Source: an uncultured Dorea sp.
GTDB lineage: Bacteria > Bacillota > Clostridia > Lachnospirales > Lachnospiraceae
NCBI GenBank assembly: GCA_910584095.1
Contig: CAJTYU010000002.1
Span: 101,531 to 165,530 of the forward strand
Reading direction: 5' to 3'
DNA length: 64,000 nt
The position numbers and the translations under genes were made by a program. Within the stretch, counting starts at the first letter, position 1. Every line of letters starts with the position of its first letter. Below are positions 16,655 to 25,107 of this stretch, one piece after another. A model generated the notes under the pieces. It had not been told where the DNA came from. It did no database searches and saw only the letters and a program-made list of their open reading frames with translations.

Positions 16655-17539
16655 ATGAAGGATTATATTGTAAGGGCGACGGCGGCGGGCGGACAGATCC
16701 GGGCTTTCGCGGCATGTACGAGCGCGGTGGCAGAAGAAGCGAGGAAACGCCATAATACCAGTCCCACGGCAACCGTTGCGCTGGGGCAGCTGATGACGGC
16801 GGGAACCATGATGGGCGCAATGATGAAGAATGATACGGATATTCTGACGCTGCAGATCCGGGGCGACGGACCCATTGGGGGAATTACGGTTACCGCCGAT
16901 AATCAGGGAAATGTAAAAGGATACGTGTTCAATCCGGAGGCGTCGGTTCCTGTTAAGAATGGGAAGATCAATGTGGCGGACGCTCTTGGCATCGGACTGC
17001 TGAATGTGATAAAGGATATGGGCTTAAAGGAGCCCTATGTGGGACAAACGATATTAGAAACCAGCGAGATCGCGCAGGATTTAACCTATTATTATATGAA
17101 TTCGGAGCAGATTCCCTCGTCGGTAGGGCTGGGGGTGCTGATGGAGAAGGATAATACGGTCAAATGCGCCGGAGGATTTATCATACAGCTCATGCCTTTT
17201 GCGGAGGATGCGGCGATCGATAAGCTGGAAGAGAATCTGAAAGGGATAACCTCTGTCACGGAGCTTTTGGAGCGGGGGCATACGCCGGAAATGATTCTGG
17301 AAGCGCTGCTTGGCAGTCTGGGTCTTGAGATTACGGATACGCTGCCTGCGAAGTTTTACTGCAGCTGCTCGAAAGAGCGCGTGGAGAAGGCGGTTGTAAG
17401 TATCGGCAGAGAGGAGCTCCAGAACATGATTGACGACGGCGAGGATATTGAGGTGAAATGTCATTTCTGCAATACCGCCTACCAGTATACAATTGAGGAA
17501 TTAAAGGATATTTTGACGAGAGGGGAATGGGAAAGATGA
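16655..17539 (+). CDS. hslO: Redox-regulated chaperone Hsp33
   Basis: Cytoplasmic holdase that is switched on by oxidation and prevents aggregation of unfolding proteins. The C-terminal zinc site has the four cysteines in FYCSCSKERV and VKCHFCNTAY (CxC-X27-32-CxxC pattern), which form disulfides on activation. The N-terminal domain begins DYIVRATAAGGQIRAFAACTS and includes the expected GPIGGITVTADNQGNVKGYV. Length 294 is typical. It overlaps the next gene nadE by 4 bases (ATGA), so translation is coupled. Confidence 0.96.
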   Translation: MKDYIVRATAAGGQIRAFAACTSAVAEEARKRHNTSPTATVALGQLMTAGTMMGAMMKNDTDILTLQIRGDGPIGGITVTADNQGNVKGYVFNPEASVPVKNGKINVADALGIGLLNVIKDMGLKEPYVGQTILETSEIAQDLTYYYMNSEQIPSSVGLGVLMEKDNTVKCAGGFIIQLMPFAEDAAIDKLEENLKGITSVTELLERGHTPEMILEALLGSLGLEITDTLPAKFYCSCSKERVEKAVVSIGREELQNMIDDGEDIEVKCHFCNTAYQYTIEELKDILTRGEWER

Positions 17540-19455
17540 AGCATGGATTTGTAAAAACAGCGGCGGCGACGCCAGATATCCGGGTAGCGGATGTGGAGTT
17601 TAACAAAGAGCAGATTATAAGGATGATGGACGAAGCGGCGGCTTTTGGAGCGAAGGTGATAGTATTTCCGGAGTTGTGCGTTACAGGGTATACCTGCGGT
17701 GATCTGTTTACGCAGGAGGTACTGCTGTCGCATGCAAAGGAGGCGCTGTTTGAGATTGCCGCCCATACGAAGGGCAAGGACGCGCTGGTTTTCGCCGGGG
17801 TTCCCCTTTCTATAGAAGGAGAGCTCTATAACGTGGCGGCGGCAATGAACGGGGGACGTATTCTGGGTCTGGTTACAAAGACATTTTTACCGAATTACGG
17901 AGAATTTTATGAGATGAGACAGTTTCGGGAGGGACCGGAGAGGGCAAGGAGGATTCTGTTCGGAGGAGAGTCTGTTCCTTTCGGGCCGCAGATTATCTTT
18001 GAGGCAAAGGGTATGGAGAATCTGGCGGTAGCTGCAGAGATCTGTGAAGATGTATGGTCGCCCATTCCGCCCAGTATTCAGGCGGCAAGAGAGGGGGCGA
18101 CGGTGATCGTCAACTGTTCTGCAAGTGACGAGACGATCGGAAAGGCTTCTTACAGGGAGAGCTTAATCGGCGGCCAGTCCGCAAGGCTGATCGCGGGATA
18201 TATCTATGCGAATGCGGGAGAAGGAGAGTCCACCACGGATCTGGTATTCGGCGGCCACAATATGATCGCGGAGAATGGAACGGTGCTGGCGGCCAGCAGG
18301 CGGTTTGAGAATGGGATCATCTATTCCGAACTGGATGTGAACCGGCTGGCCGGCGAGAGGCAGAAAAATACTACCTTCAAAATGTCCGATGAACGGACGC
18401 TGATGAGAGTTCCCTTTGATATTGCTATTACGGAGACGAAGCTTACAAGGAGATTTGACGCTCGTCCGTTTGTGCCGGATGAAGAAAAAGAGCGGGCGAA
18501 ACGCTGTAAAGAGATTTTGACGATTCAGGCAATGGGGCTGAAAAAAAGACTGATGCATACAGGCGCGGAACGCGCGGTGGTGGGGATTTCCGGAGGTCTG
18601 GATTCCACGCTGGCGCTTTTGGTAACGGCACAGGCATTTGACGCTCTGGGACTGGACAGGAAGGAGATTTTGGCGGTTACGATGCCTTGTTTTGGAACCA
18701 CCGACAGAACGTATCAGAATGCCTGTAAGATGTCCCTGTCTTTGGGCGCCGAGCTTCGGGAGGTGCCGATTAAGGATGCGGTAACGCAGCATTTTAAGGA
18801 TATCGGGCACGATCCGGAGGATCACAGCGTGACCTATGAGAACAGTCAGGCAAGGGAGCGGACACAGGTGATCATGGACATTGCCAATGAGATGGGCGGA
18901 CTGGTAATCGGGACGGGGGATATGTCGGAGCTGGCCCTTGGCTGGGCGACCTACAACGGAGATCACATGTCTATGTATGGGGTAAATGCTTCCGTTCCTA
19001 AGACTTTGGTAAGGCATCTGGTGCGTTACTATGCAGATACGACAAAGGATCAAGAGCTAAAGGCTGTGCTCTTGGACGTGCTGGATACGCCGGTAAGCCC
19101 GGAACTTCTGCCGCCGAAGGACGGTAAGATTGCCCAGAAAACGGAGGATCTTGTGGGACCGTATGAGCTGCACGATTTCTTCCTTTACTATTTCCTGCGG
19201 TTTGGATATGCGCCAAGCAAGATTTACCGGATTGCCCGGTATGCGTTCGCCGGGGAATATGAGGACGCGGTGATTTACAAATGGCTTTGTACTTTCTGCC
19301 GAAGGTTCTTTAGCCAGCAGTTTAAGCGCTCCTGCCTGCCGGACGGACCGAAGGTAGGTACGGTCGCATTATCGCCGAGGGGGGACTGGAGAATGCCCAG
19401 CGACGCATGCGTGGCAAGCTGGATGCGGGATCTTGAAAAGGCAGCGGCGGAATAA
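17536..19455 (+). CDS. nadE: Glutamine-dependent NAD+ synthetase
   Basis: Converts nicotinic acid adenine dinucleotide to NAD+ using ATP and the amide of glutamine. The N-terminal nitrilase-type glutaminase has the Glu-Lys-Cys triad in VFPELCVTGY, TKTFLPNYGEFYE and AAEICEDVW; the C-terminal synthetase has the PP-loop GISGGLDSTLALL near residue 350 and the GTGDMSELALGW segment. At 639 residues it is the full two-domain form that does not need free ammonia. The ATG at 17536 overlaps the hslO stop and has AGAGGGGA about 9 bases upstream; an ATG at 17527 is too near that site. Confidence 0.95.
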   Translation: MKHGFVKTAAATPDIRVADVEFNKEQIIRMMDEAAAFGAKVIVFPELCVTGYTCGDLFTQEVLLSHAKEALFEIAAHTKGKDALVFAGVPLSIEGELYNVAAAMNGGRILGLVTKTFLPNYGEFYEMRQFREGPERARRILFGGESVPFGPQIIFEAKGMENLAVAAEICEDVWSPIPPSIQAAREGATVIVNCSASDETIGKASYRESLIGGQSARLIAGYIYANAGEGESTTDLVFGGHNMIAENGTVLAASRRFENGIIYSELDVNRLAGERQKNTTFKMSDERTLMRVPFDIAITETKLTRRFDARPFVPDEEKERAKRCKEILTIQAMGLKKRLMHTGAERAVVGISGGLDSTLALLVTAQAFDALGLDRKEILAVTMPCFGTTDRTYQNACKMSLSLGAELREVPIKDAVTQHFKDIGHDPEDHSVTYENSQARERTQVIMDIANEMGGLVIGTGDMSELALGWATYNGDHMSMYGVNASVPKTLVRHLVRYYADTTKDQELKAVLLDVLDTPVSPELLPPKDGKIAQKTEDLVGPYELHDFFLYYFLRFGYAPSKIYRIARYAFAGEYEDAVIYKWLCTFCRRFFSQQFKRSCLPDGPKVGTVALSPRGDWRMPSDACVASWMRDLEKAAAE

Positions 19456-19496
19456 ATAAAGTGAAGAATTAGAATGTAGAAAAAGGAGAGACGGAT

Positions 19497-19925
19497 ATGG
19501 GTAAACTGGAGGAAAATGCGGTAAGTAAATTTGTTGACAGCAGGTATAACTGCTGTCAGGCAGTGATCTGTGCCTGCTGTGAGGAATACGGAGTAAAGGA
19601 ACTGGACGCCTTTAAAATGACAGAAGGGTTTGGCGCCGGCATGGGCGGCTTGGGGGATACCTGCGGGGCGGCGACCGGGCTGTTTCTGGCGCTGGGCCTT
19701 GCAAACAGCGCGGGAGATATGGAGAAACCCAAAGAGACAAAGATGGATACTTATAAGAAGATCCGCGGGGCGGCAGAAAGCTTTAAGGAGAAACACGGAT
19801 CTCTGTACTGCAGGGATATTCCCAAGGAAAAAGGTTCCCAGCCTCTTCCAAGCTGTATCAAATGCGTGAGTGACGCGGCAAAGATCGCGGAGAAAATGTT
19901 AGAAGAGATGAAAGCAGATCAATAA
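19497..19925 (+). CDS. C_GCAxxG_C_C family cysteine-rich protein
   Basis: A 142-residue protein matching the C_GCAxxG_C_C family (TIGR01909/DUF): conserved cysteines in YNCCQAVICACCEEYG, the diagnostic GFGAGMGGLGDTCGAATG, then YCRDI and SCIKCVSDAA near the C terminus. The spaced cysteines suggest a bound metal or Fe-S cluster, and members occur mostly in anaerobes, but no biochemical function is settled. The ATG has AAAGGAGAG about 8 bases upstream. It follows nadE by 41 bases and may be co-transcribed; the large hairpin downstream ends the unit. Confidence 0.85.
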   Translation: MGKLEENAVSKFVDSRYNCCQAVICACCEEYGVKELDAFKMTEGFGAGMGGLGDTCGAATGLFLALGLANSAGDMEKPKETKMDTYKKIRGAAESFKEKHGSLYCRDIPKEKGSQPLPSCIKCVSDAAKIAEKMLEEMKADQ

Positions 19926-19986
19926 GGCAAACTAATTGAACTGCTAATGTTCGATTAGATATGCATTGCTGGCGGAAATGCTTTTG

Positions 19987-20092
19987 AAAAATGCTGCCGG
20001 GCGATTTCGGTTTTCCTATATGCGGGTTGTTTTGTATATTGAAAACAACGGCGTATATTGGGGAAACCGAATATTGCCCGGCAGCATTTTTT
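19987..20092. repeat. 106-nt nearly self-complementary hairpin between convergent genes
   Basis: Outer arms AAAAATGCTGCCGGGC (19987-20002) and its complement ending at 20091 are perfect over 16 bp. Inside lie further paired blocks TTCGGTTT/AAACCGAA, ATAT with its partner, and GTTGTTTT/AAAACAAC, closing on a loop of a few bases. A-runs before and T-runs after make it an efficient bidirectional terminator for the genes on both sides. Its length is several times that of an ordinary terminator, so a MITE-like or RNA-processing origin is possible. Confidence 0.8.
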
Positions 20093-20105
20093 AGGTTCTA
20101 AGATA

Positions 20106-21689
20106 TTAGATATCTAACAAATCGCTGAACGCCTTCAGGGCGCCGTCAGTTTCATGGGCAAGAACGCGTTTTGCAAGTAATTTACCCAGTTGAACGCCTT
20201 CCTGGTCGAAGCTGTTTACGTTCCATAAGAAACCTTGGAACATGATCTTATTTTCAAAATGAGCCAGCAGCGCTCCCAATGATTCCGGTGTGAGCTGTTC
20301 GCCGATGATGATGCTGGAAGGACGTCCGCCTTCAAACTTCTTATTGGGATTCTCGTCATCCTTACCGCAGGCAAATGCGATAATCTGTGCGGCAACGTTT
20401 GCGCATAACTTTGCTTGGCTGGTGCTTCCCTCTATCACAACGTCCATGCCGATCTGACTGTTTTTGAAGCCTACAAACTGCAGCGGAACGATGTCGGTTC
20501 CCTGATGGAGAAGCTGATAGAAGGAGTGCTGTCCGTTGGTGCCCGGTTCGCCGAAGATAATCGGCCCGGTCACGTAATCTACCGGCTCGCCGAAGCGGTT
20601 TACAGACTTGCCGTTTGACTCCATGTCGCACTGCTGTAAATGCGCCGGGAAACGGCTGAGCGCCTGAGAGTAGGGAAGGACCGCCGTGCATGGGTAACCT
20701 TGGACATTGCGCTCGTAAACGCCGATCAACGCATCCAGCATATCCGGGTTTTTGCGTATATCTGTATTTGCCGCAAGCTTATCTTCTTCGGCAGCTCCCG
20801 CAAGGATCCTTGCAAATACGTCCGGTCCGAATGCAAGAGACAGAACCACGCCTCCGACTGCAGAGGAGGAAGAATAGCGTCCGCCGATAAAGTCGTCCAT
20901 AAAAACTGCCGCCAGATAATCGTCGCTCTTAGCCAGAGGCGAAGTTTCGCTTGTTACGGCAAGCATGTGTTTGGACGGATCTAAGCCGGCGTTTTTCAGC
21001 GCATCCTTTACAAAGGACTCGTTGGTAAGAGTCTCCAGAGTAGTACCTGATTTAGAAACAACGATGAACAGGGAACGGGATACGTCGATGGATTTTAAAA
21101 CAGCGGCTGCATCGTCTGGGTCAACGTTGCTGATAAATTTAGCCTCCATCTTTAAGGCGCTGCTTTCTCTTGCCCAGTTCTCCAGAGCGATATACAGGGC
21201 CCGGGGGCCAAGGTCGCTGCCGCCGATGCCGATCTGTACGACAGTGGTGAATTTCTCTCCGGCAGCATTGGTAATCTCTCCTGCATGAACTTTGTTCGCG
21301 AAATCCGCAGCCTTTTCCTGCTGGGAAACGTAAAATTCACGTTTGTCTACTCCGTCGACAACGACTGTTTCGCCCATCTGGCGGCGGGCAAGGTGGTGGA
21401 GTACAAGGCGCTTTTCACCGGTATTGATCACCGCTCCGTTGTATAATTCTTTAAACTTGTCTGCAAGCTGCTGCTCTTCGGCTAAGTCGGCAAGCGCCTT
21501 TAATATCTCGTCGTCTACTTCCTTTGCCGCATAGTTAAAGCTAAGCCCTTCAGCCATAGGCGCATGATAGCGGGCCACACGGTCCGCGCCGCGCTCGCCG
21601 GACATTACGTCGGCAACGCTGACGTGATTTTTCAGGTCTGCAAGCTTTTTATAGGATGCCAATGTGTCAAGATTCTTCCATGTTACCAT
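20106..21689 (-). CDS. pgi: Glucose-6-phosphate isomerase
   Basis: Interconverts glucose 6-phosphate and fructose 6-phosphate, the second step of glycolysis. PGI marks: TTVVQIGIGGSDLGPRALYIAL, the sugar-phosphate loop VVSKSGTTLETLTNE, FGEPGTNGQHSFYQLLHQGTD (active-site Glu and His) and the C-terminal lysine region. The ATG at 21689 lies 7 bases after AAGGAGG on the minus strand and gives 527 residues; an open frame extends 77 codons further upstream, but that part lies in non-coding AT-rich DNA holding the promoter. Its sequence is nearer the large proteobacterial/eukaryotic type than the ~450-residue Bacillus PGI. Confidence 0.93.
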   Translation of the reverse strand: MVTWKNLDTLASYKKLADLKNHVSVADVMSGERGADRVARYHAPMAEGLSFNYAAKEVDDEILKALADLAEEQQLADKFKELYNGAVINTGEKRLVLHHLARRQMGETVVVDGVDKREFYVSQQEKAADFANKVHAGEITNAAGEKFTTVVQIGIGGSDLGPRALYIALENWARESSALKMEAKFISNVDPDDAAAVLKSIDVSRSLFIVVSKSGTTLETLTNESFVKDALKNAGLDPSKHMLAVTSETSPLAKSDDYLAAVFMDDFIGGRYSSSSAVGGVVLSLAFGPDVFARILAGAAEEDKLAANTDIRKNPDMLDALIGVYERNVQGYPCTAVLPYSQALSRFPAHLQQCDMESNGKSVNRFGEPVDYVTGPIIFGEPGTNGQHSFYQLLHQGTDIVPLQFVGFKNSQIGMDVVIEGSTSQAKLCANVAAQIIAFACGKDDENPNKKFEGGRPSSIIIGEQLTPESLGALLAHFENKIMFQGFLWNVNSFDQEGVQLGKLLAKRVLAHETDGALKAFSDLLDI

Positions 21690-21747
21690 AGTTTCATTCC
21701 TCCTTAAATGAACGCCAATAATAGATTGGCAGAATATGTATGAATTT

Positions 21748-21776
21748 ATTGTACTAAAAAATGATTTCAATTTCAA
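21748..21776 (-). promoter_or_regulatory. Promoter of pgi
   Basis: On the minus strand, -35 TTGAAA (21771-21776) and -10 TACAAT (21748-21753) lie 17 bases apart, 60 bases upstream of the pgi start. Confidence 0.6.
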
Positions 21777-21799
21777 TGGATTATGAATTTTCAAACTAG

Positions 21800-21839
21800 A
21801 AAAAGAGCCGGAACACGAGAACCGTGTTCTGACTCTTTT
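21800..21839 (-). terminator. Intrinsic terminator of the S1-domain gene
   Basis: On the minus strand AAAAGAGTCAGAACACGG pairs with CCGTGTTCTCG-type sequence to form a stem of about 16 pairs with two mismatches, ending in a T run. It lies 4 bases after the stop of the S1-domain gene and upstream of the pgi promoter. Confidence 0.8.
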
Positions 21840-21843
21840 GTGG

Positions 21844-22545
21844 TTATAACTTGATGTTCTTAAATAAATCGCCAAGATTTGTTCCAATATTTTCTGCTTT
21901 GGGGATACGAACCTTCTCAACTTCTTCCTCAGTCGTTTCCTCCAGCGCTTTCATGCTGAGGCTGATCTTGCCGTCTTTGATTCCGATGACCTTGACTTCG
22001 ACCTCGTCGCCCTTGTTCAGCACATCGGAAGGATATTTTACGCGCTTATTGCTGATCTGGGATACGTGGACAAGTCCGGAAAGTCCGTCTTCTAAACGGA
22101 TGAACGCGCCATAATTCTGGAGGCTGTCAACAACGCCTTTCATAACGCTGCCAACCTTAACGGCGGCAATTCTTGCTTTTTTTTCTGCCTGCTCTTCTTC
22201 CTTGAGTATCTCCCGCGCAGAGAGTACTAGGCGGTTTTCAGTTTCATTGACATCAATAACTATAACGGTTAGTTCCTTTAGAAGATAATCTTCCAGATTC
22301 TCAATATAGGAAAGAGATAATCTGGAAGCCGGGATAAATCCCCGCAGTCCCTCAACCATAGCGATTGCGCCGCCATTTACAATGCCTTCAATCTTGATTG
22401 GGAGTCTGGTTTTCTCTTCCATATAGCGTTTTACTACATTCCATGGGTTCGCATCGTCAAAATGCTCCTCATAATCCGCCATAGTCTCCGCCGTTTGTTC
22501 CGCCTCTGTCTGTGTTTCTTTTCCCTGTAATAATTCTTCGCCCAT
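21844..22545 (-). CDS. S1-domain RNA-binding protein (short ribosomal protein S1-like)
   Basis: A 233-residue protein with two S1/OB-fold domains: one at about residues 45-115 (KIEGIVNGGAIAMVEGLRGFIPASRLS) and a well-conserved one at about 130-205 (GSVMKGVVDSLQNYGAFIRLEDGLSGLVHVSQIS). The acidic N-terminal 40 residues are of low complexity. Two-domain S1 proteins of this type in Clostridia are often annotated as ribosomal protein S1, but with only two domains a general mRNA-binding role is safer. The ATG has GGAAC-type sequence upstream and sits below a good minus-strand promoter. Confidence 0.85.
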   Translation of the reverse strand: MGEELLQGKETQTEAEQTAETMADYEEHFDDANPWNVVKRYMEEKTRLPIKIEGIVNGGAIAMVEGLRGFIPASRLSLSYIENLEDYLLKELTVIVIDVNETENRLVLSAREILKEEEQAEKKARIAAVKVGSVMKGVVDSLQNYGAFIRLEDGLSGLVHVSQISNKRVKYPSDVLNKGDEVEVKVIGIKDGKISLSMKALEETTEEEVEKVRIPKAENIGTNLGDLFKNIKL

Positions 22546-22661
22546 AATTCATGTTCCTTTCCCATAAATTCCCAATAAAAATAACAGAACGATATGTCCT
22601 GCCCTGCAGCCGCAGTCGGGGAGACCGATCGGACCGGCTGCAAATTTCTATGCTCGCCCTA

Positions 22662-22690
22662 AGTATAACACATAGTTGTGATTTGTTCAA
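22662..22690 (-). promoter_or_regulatory. Promoter of the S1-domain gene
   Basis: Minus-strand -35 TTGAAC (22685-22690) and -10 TATACT (22662-22667) with a 17-base spacer, leaving a leader of about 110 bases before the start codon. Confidence 0.65.
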
Positions 22691-22787
22691 AAAGAAAATG
22701 CAAAGAAGTGCAAATTTCGGTTGACGGGGATAAGAAAAAATGGCAATCTTAGTATAGAAGGATTAAACGAAGAAAGGATTTATACAT

Positions 22788-24434
22788 ATGGAGAATAAAT
22801 CAAGAAAAGTATATGTAGTCGGACATAAGAATCCGGATACGGATTCGGTTTGTTCGGCGATTGCTTATGCGAATCTGAAGCGGGAGATTTCGGGGGAAAA
22901 ATATTCAGCCAGACGAGCGGGGCAGATTAACGAGGAGACCCAGTATGTATTGAACCGGTTTCAGGTAAAGGCGCCGAAGCTTCTCACGGACGTTAAGCTT
23001 CAGGTGAAGGATGCGGATATCCATGTGATAGAGGGAGCCGGTCCGAATGTTTCTATAAAACGTGTATGGGAACTGATGAAGAAGCAGCATGTGAAGACAA
23101 TTCCGGTATTGGAAGAGGGGGAACTGTTAGGGATTGCTACTACAGGCGATATTGCCAGTTCCTATATGGATGTGTATGACGATACGATTCTGGGCGAGGC
23201 AAAAACTCAGTATAAGAATATTATTGATACGCTGGACGGGACGCTGCTGACAGGAGATCCGAATAAATATTTCACAAACGGCAAGGTTGCGATCGGGGCG
23301 TCCAGTCCGGAACTGATGACGGAATTTATTTTTGAGAATGATCTGGTTATTCTTGGGAACCGGTACGAATCTCATTCCTGTGCCATCGATATTAATGTGG
23401 GATGTATTATCGTATGCCAGAATGCTCCGGTATCCGAGATCCTTCTTAAGAGAGCGCAGGCGCAGGATATTGTAATTATCCAGACTCCGCATGACACCTT
23501 TAATGTGGCGCGGCTGATCAATCAGAGCGTTCCGGTGGAGCATTTTATGACAAAGGGGCCTATTTATGCCTTTCATCTAGATGATTATATGGATGATGTA
23601 AGAAAGATGATTACTAAGAAAAAGTTTCGTGAATTTCCTATTTTAAATCGTCAGGAGAAATTGGTGGGCTTTATTTCCAGGCGGCGTGTCATGAGCGTTA
23701 GGAAGAAGCAGGTGATCCTTGTGGATCATAATGAGAAGTCTCAGGCAGTGGACGGTCTGGAAGAAGCGGAGATTTTAGAGATTATTGACCATCACAGACT
23801 TGGGAGCATCGAGACCATGGGGCCGGTATATTTTCGGAATCAGCCGGTGGGATGTACTGCGACTATCGTCTATCAGATGTATCAGGAGAATCAGGTAGAG
23901 ATTACGCCGCAGATAGCGGGACTTTTGTGTTCTGCTATCATTTCGGATACGCTTTTGTTCCGCTCGCCGACCTGTACGGCCATAGATATTGCAACAGCAG
24001 AGAAGCTGGCGGAGATTGCGGATATTGAGATGGAAGAGATGGCGGCGGCTATGTTCCGGGCAGGAAGCAATCTTGAGGATAAGACGGCGGAAGAACTTTG
24101 TTTTCAGGATTTCAAGCAGTTTACCGTAGGAGAGAAGGTCTTTGGAGTAGGACAGATTAATTCCATGAGCGGGGACGAGCTGGAGGATGTGAAACGGATG
24201 GTGGCGGATTATCTGCCGACGGCGCTTCGAAATAATAATCTGGATATGATTTATTTCATGCTGACGGATATTTTGGATGAATCATCAGAGATTTTATGCT
24301 GCGGCCCCGGTGCGAAAGATGCGATCATTGACGCTTATGGACTGCCGGAAGATGCGGATAGGATGGTATTAAAGAAGGTTGTTTCCAGAAAGAAACAGGT
24401 AGTGCCGGCGCTGGTAGCAGCGATGCAGCATTAA
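22788..24434 (+). CDS. ppaC: CBS/DRTGG-domain Mn-dependent inorganic pyrophosphatase
   Basis: Family II (DHH) pyrophosphatase that hydrolyses PPi to phosphate and is tuned by nucleotides. Domain order: DHH N-lobe with VGHKNPDTDSVCSAIAYA (residues ~11-28); CBS1 around IKRVWELMKKQHVKTIPVLEEGELLGIATTGDI; a DRTGG domain (about 170-250); CBS2 around FREFPILNRQEKLVGFISRRRVM; then EIIDHHRLGSIETM (the DHH motif) and the DHHA2 C-terminal lobe with SRKKQVVPAL-like substrate-binding lysines. At 548 residues it is the regulated form, inhibited by AMP/ADP and activated by ATP or diadenosine polyphosphates in characterised relatives. Ribosome-binding site AAGGA lies 8 bases upstream. Confidence 0.93.
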   Translation: MENKSRKVYVVGHKNPDTDSVCSAIAYANLKREISGEKYSARRAGQINEETQYVLNRFQVKAPKLLTDVKLQVKDADIHVIEGAGPNVSIKRVWELMKKQHVKTIPVLEEGELLGIATTGDIASSYMDVYDDTILGEAKTQYKNIIDTLDGTLLTGDPNKYFTNGKVAIGASSPELMTEFIFENDLVILGNRYESHSCAIDINVGCIIVCQNAPVSEILLKRAQAQDIVIIQTPHDTFNVARLINQSVPVEHFMTKGPIYAFHLDDYMDDVRKMITKKKFREFPILNRQEKLVGFISRRRVMSVRKKQVILVDHNEKSQAVDGLEEAEILEIIDHHRLGSIETMGPVYFRNQPVGCTATIVYQMYQENQVEITPQIAGLLCSAIISDTLLFRSPTCTAIDIATAEKLAEIADIEMEEMAAAMFRAGSNLEDKTAEELCFQDFKQFTVGEKVFGVGQINSMSGDELEDVKRMVADYLPTALRNNNLDMIYFMLTDILDESSEILCCGPGAKDAIIDAYGLPEDADRMVLKKVVSRKKQVVPALVAAMQH

Positions 24435-24466
24435 ATAGTTTGGAGATTTTGATATAGAGGGCAGAT

Positions 24467-25033
24467 ATGAAAAAGGAAATGTGGAAGCCGGGGAATATGC
24501 TGTATCCATTACCGGCGGTTATGGTCAGCGCCGGGGATAAGACTGGGAATCAGAATATTATTACTGTGGCATGGACGGGGACTGTCTGTACGAATCCGGC
24601 GATGCTGTACATTTCTGTGCGGCCGGAACGGCACAGCTATGGAATGATACGGGATACGAAAGAATTTGTAGTCAATCTTACTACAGAGAAGCTGGCATAT
24701 GCGGCGGATTGGTGCGGTGTGAAATCCGGAAGAGATGTGAATAAGTGGAAAGAAATGCGGCTTACGCCAGTCGGGGCGGAGAAGCTTGCATATGCTCCGC
24801 TGATTGGAGAGAGTCCGGTGAATATTGAGTGCAGCGTAACGGAAATTAAGGAACTGGGAAGTCATCATATGTTTCTGGCAGAGGTTCAAGCGGTCCATGT
24901 AGATTCTGCATACCTGACAGAGAGTGGGAAATTTGAACTGAACCGGAGTGGATTAATCGCTTATTCCCATGGAACCTACCTAAAATTGGGAGAAGTTTTA
25001 GGCACGTTTGGATACAGTGTTAAAAAGAGATAA
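24467..25033 (+). CDS. Flavin reductase-like domain protein
   Basis: A 188-residue FMN-binding split-barrel protein of the flavin reductase-like (DIM6/NTAB) family: LYPLPAVMVSAGDKTGNQNIITVAWTGTVCTNPAMLYISVRP, then YGMIRDTKEFVVNLTTEKLAYAADWCGVKSGRDVNKW. Members are either NAD(P)H:flavin reductases or flavin-using enzymes or electron carriers in anaerobes, and the substrate is not set by sequence. It lies 32 bases after ppaC with AGAGGGCAG upstream, so probable co-transcription, and ends at a strong terminator. Confidence 0.88.
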   Translation: MKKEMWKPGNMLYPLPAVMVSAGDKTGNQNIITVAWTGTVCTNPAMLYISVRPERHSYGMIRDTKEFVVNLTTEKLAYAADWCGVKSGRDVNKWKEMRLTPVGAEKLAYAPLIGESPVNIECSVTEIKELGSHHMFLAEVQAVHVDSAYLTESGKFELNRSGLIAYSHGTYLKLGEVLGTFGYSVKKR

Positions 25034-25084
25034 AATATCCCCCCGTACAGACTATTGGGAATAGGCTGTACGGGGGATATTTCT
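25034..25084. terminator. Bidirectional terminator between convergent genes
   Basis: AATATCCCCCCGTACAG and CTGTACGGGGGATATT form a 15-bp GC-rich stem with a 15-base loop, flanked by A on the left and T on the right. It serves the flavin-reductase gene and the convergent MATE gene. Confidence 0.85.
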
Positions 25085-25107
25085 GACTGCGTCTGCAGAA
25101 ACATAGT

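Noticed and set aside
18163..19053. 296-codon minus-strand frame inside nadE
   Set aside because: It is the complement of a conserved NAD synthetase gene, has no ribosome-binding site and resembles no protein.
20106..21920. 604-codon frame as the full pgi gene
   Set aside because: The first 77 codons cover AT-rich DNA containing the pgi promoter; AAGGAGG points to the ATG at 21689.
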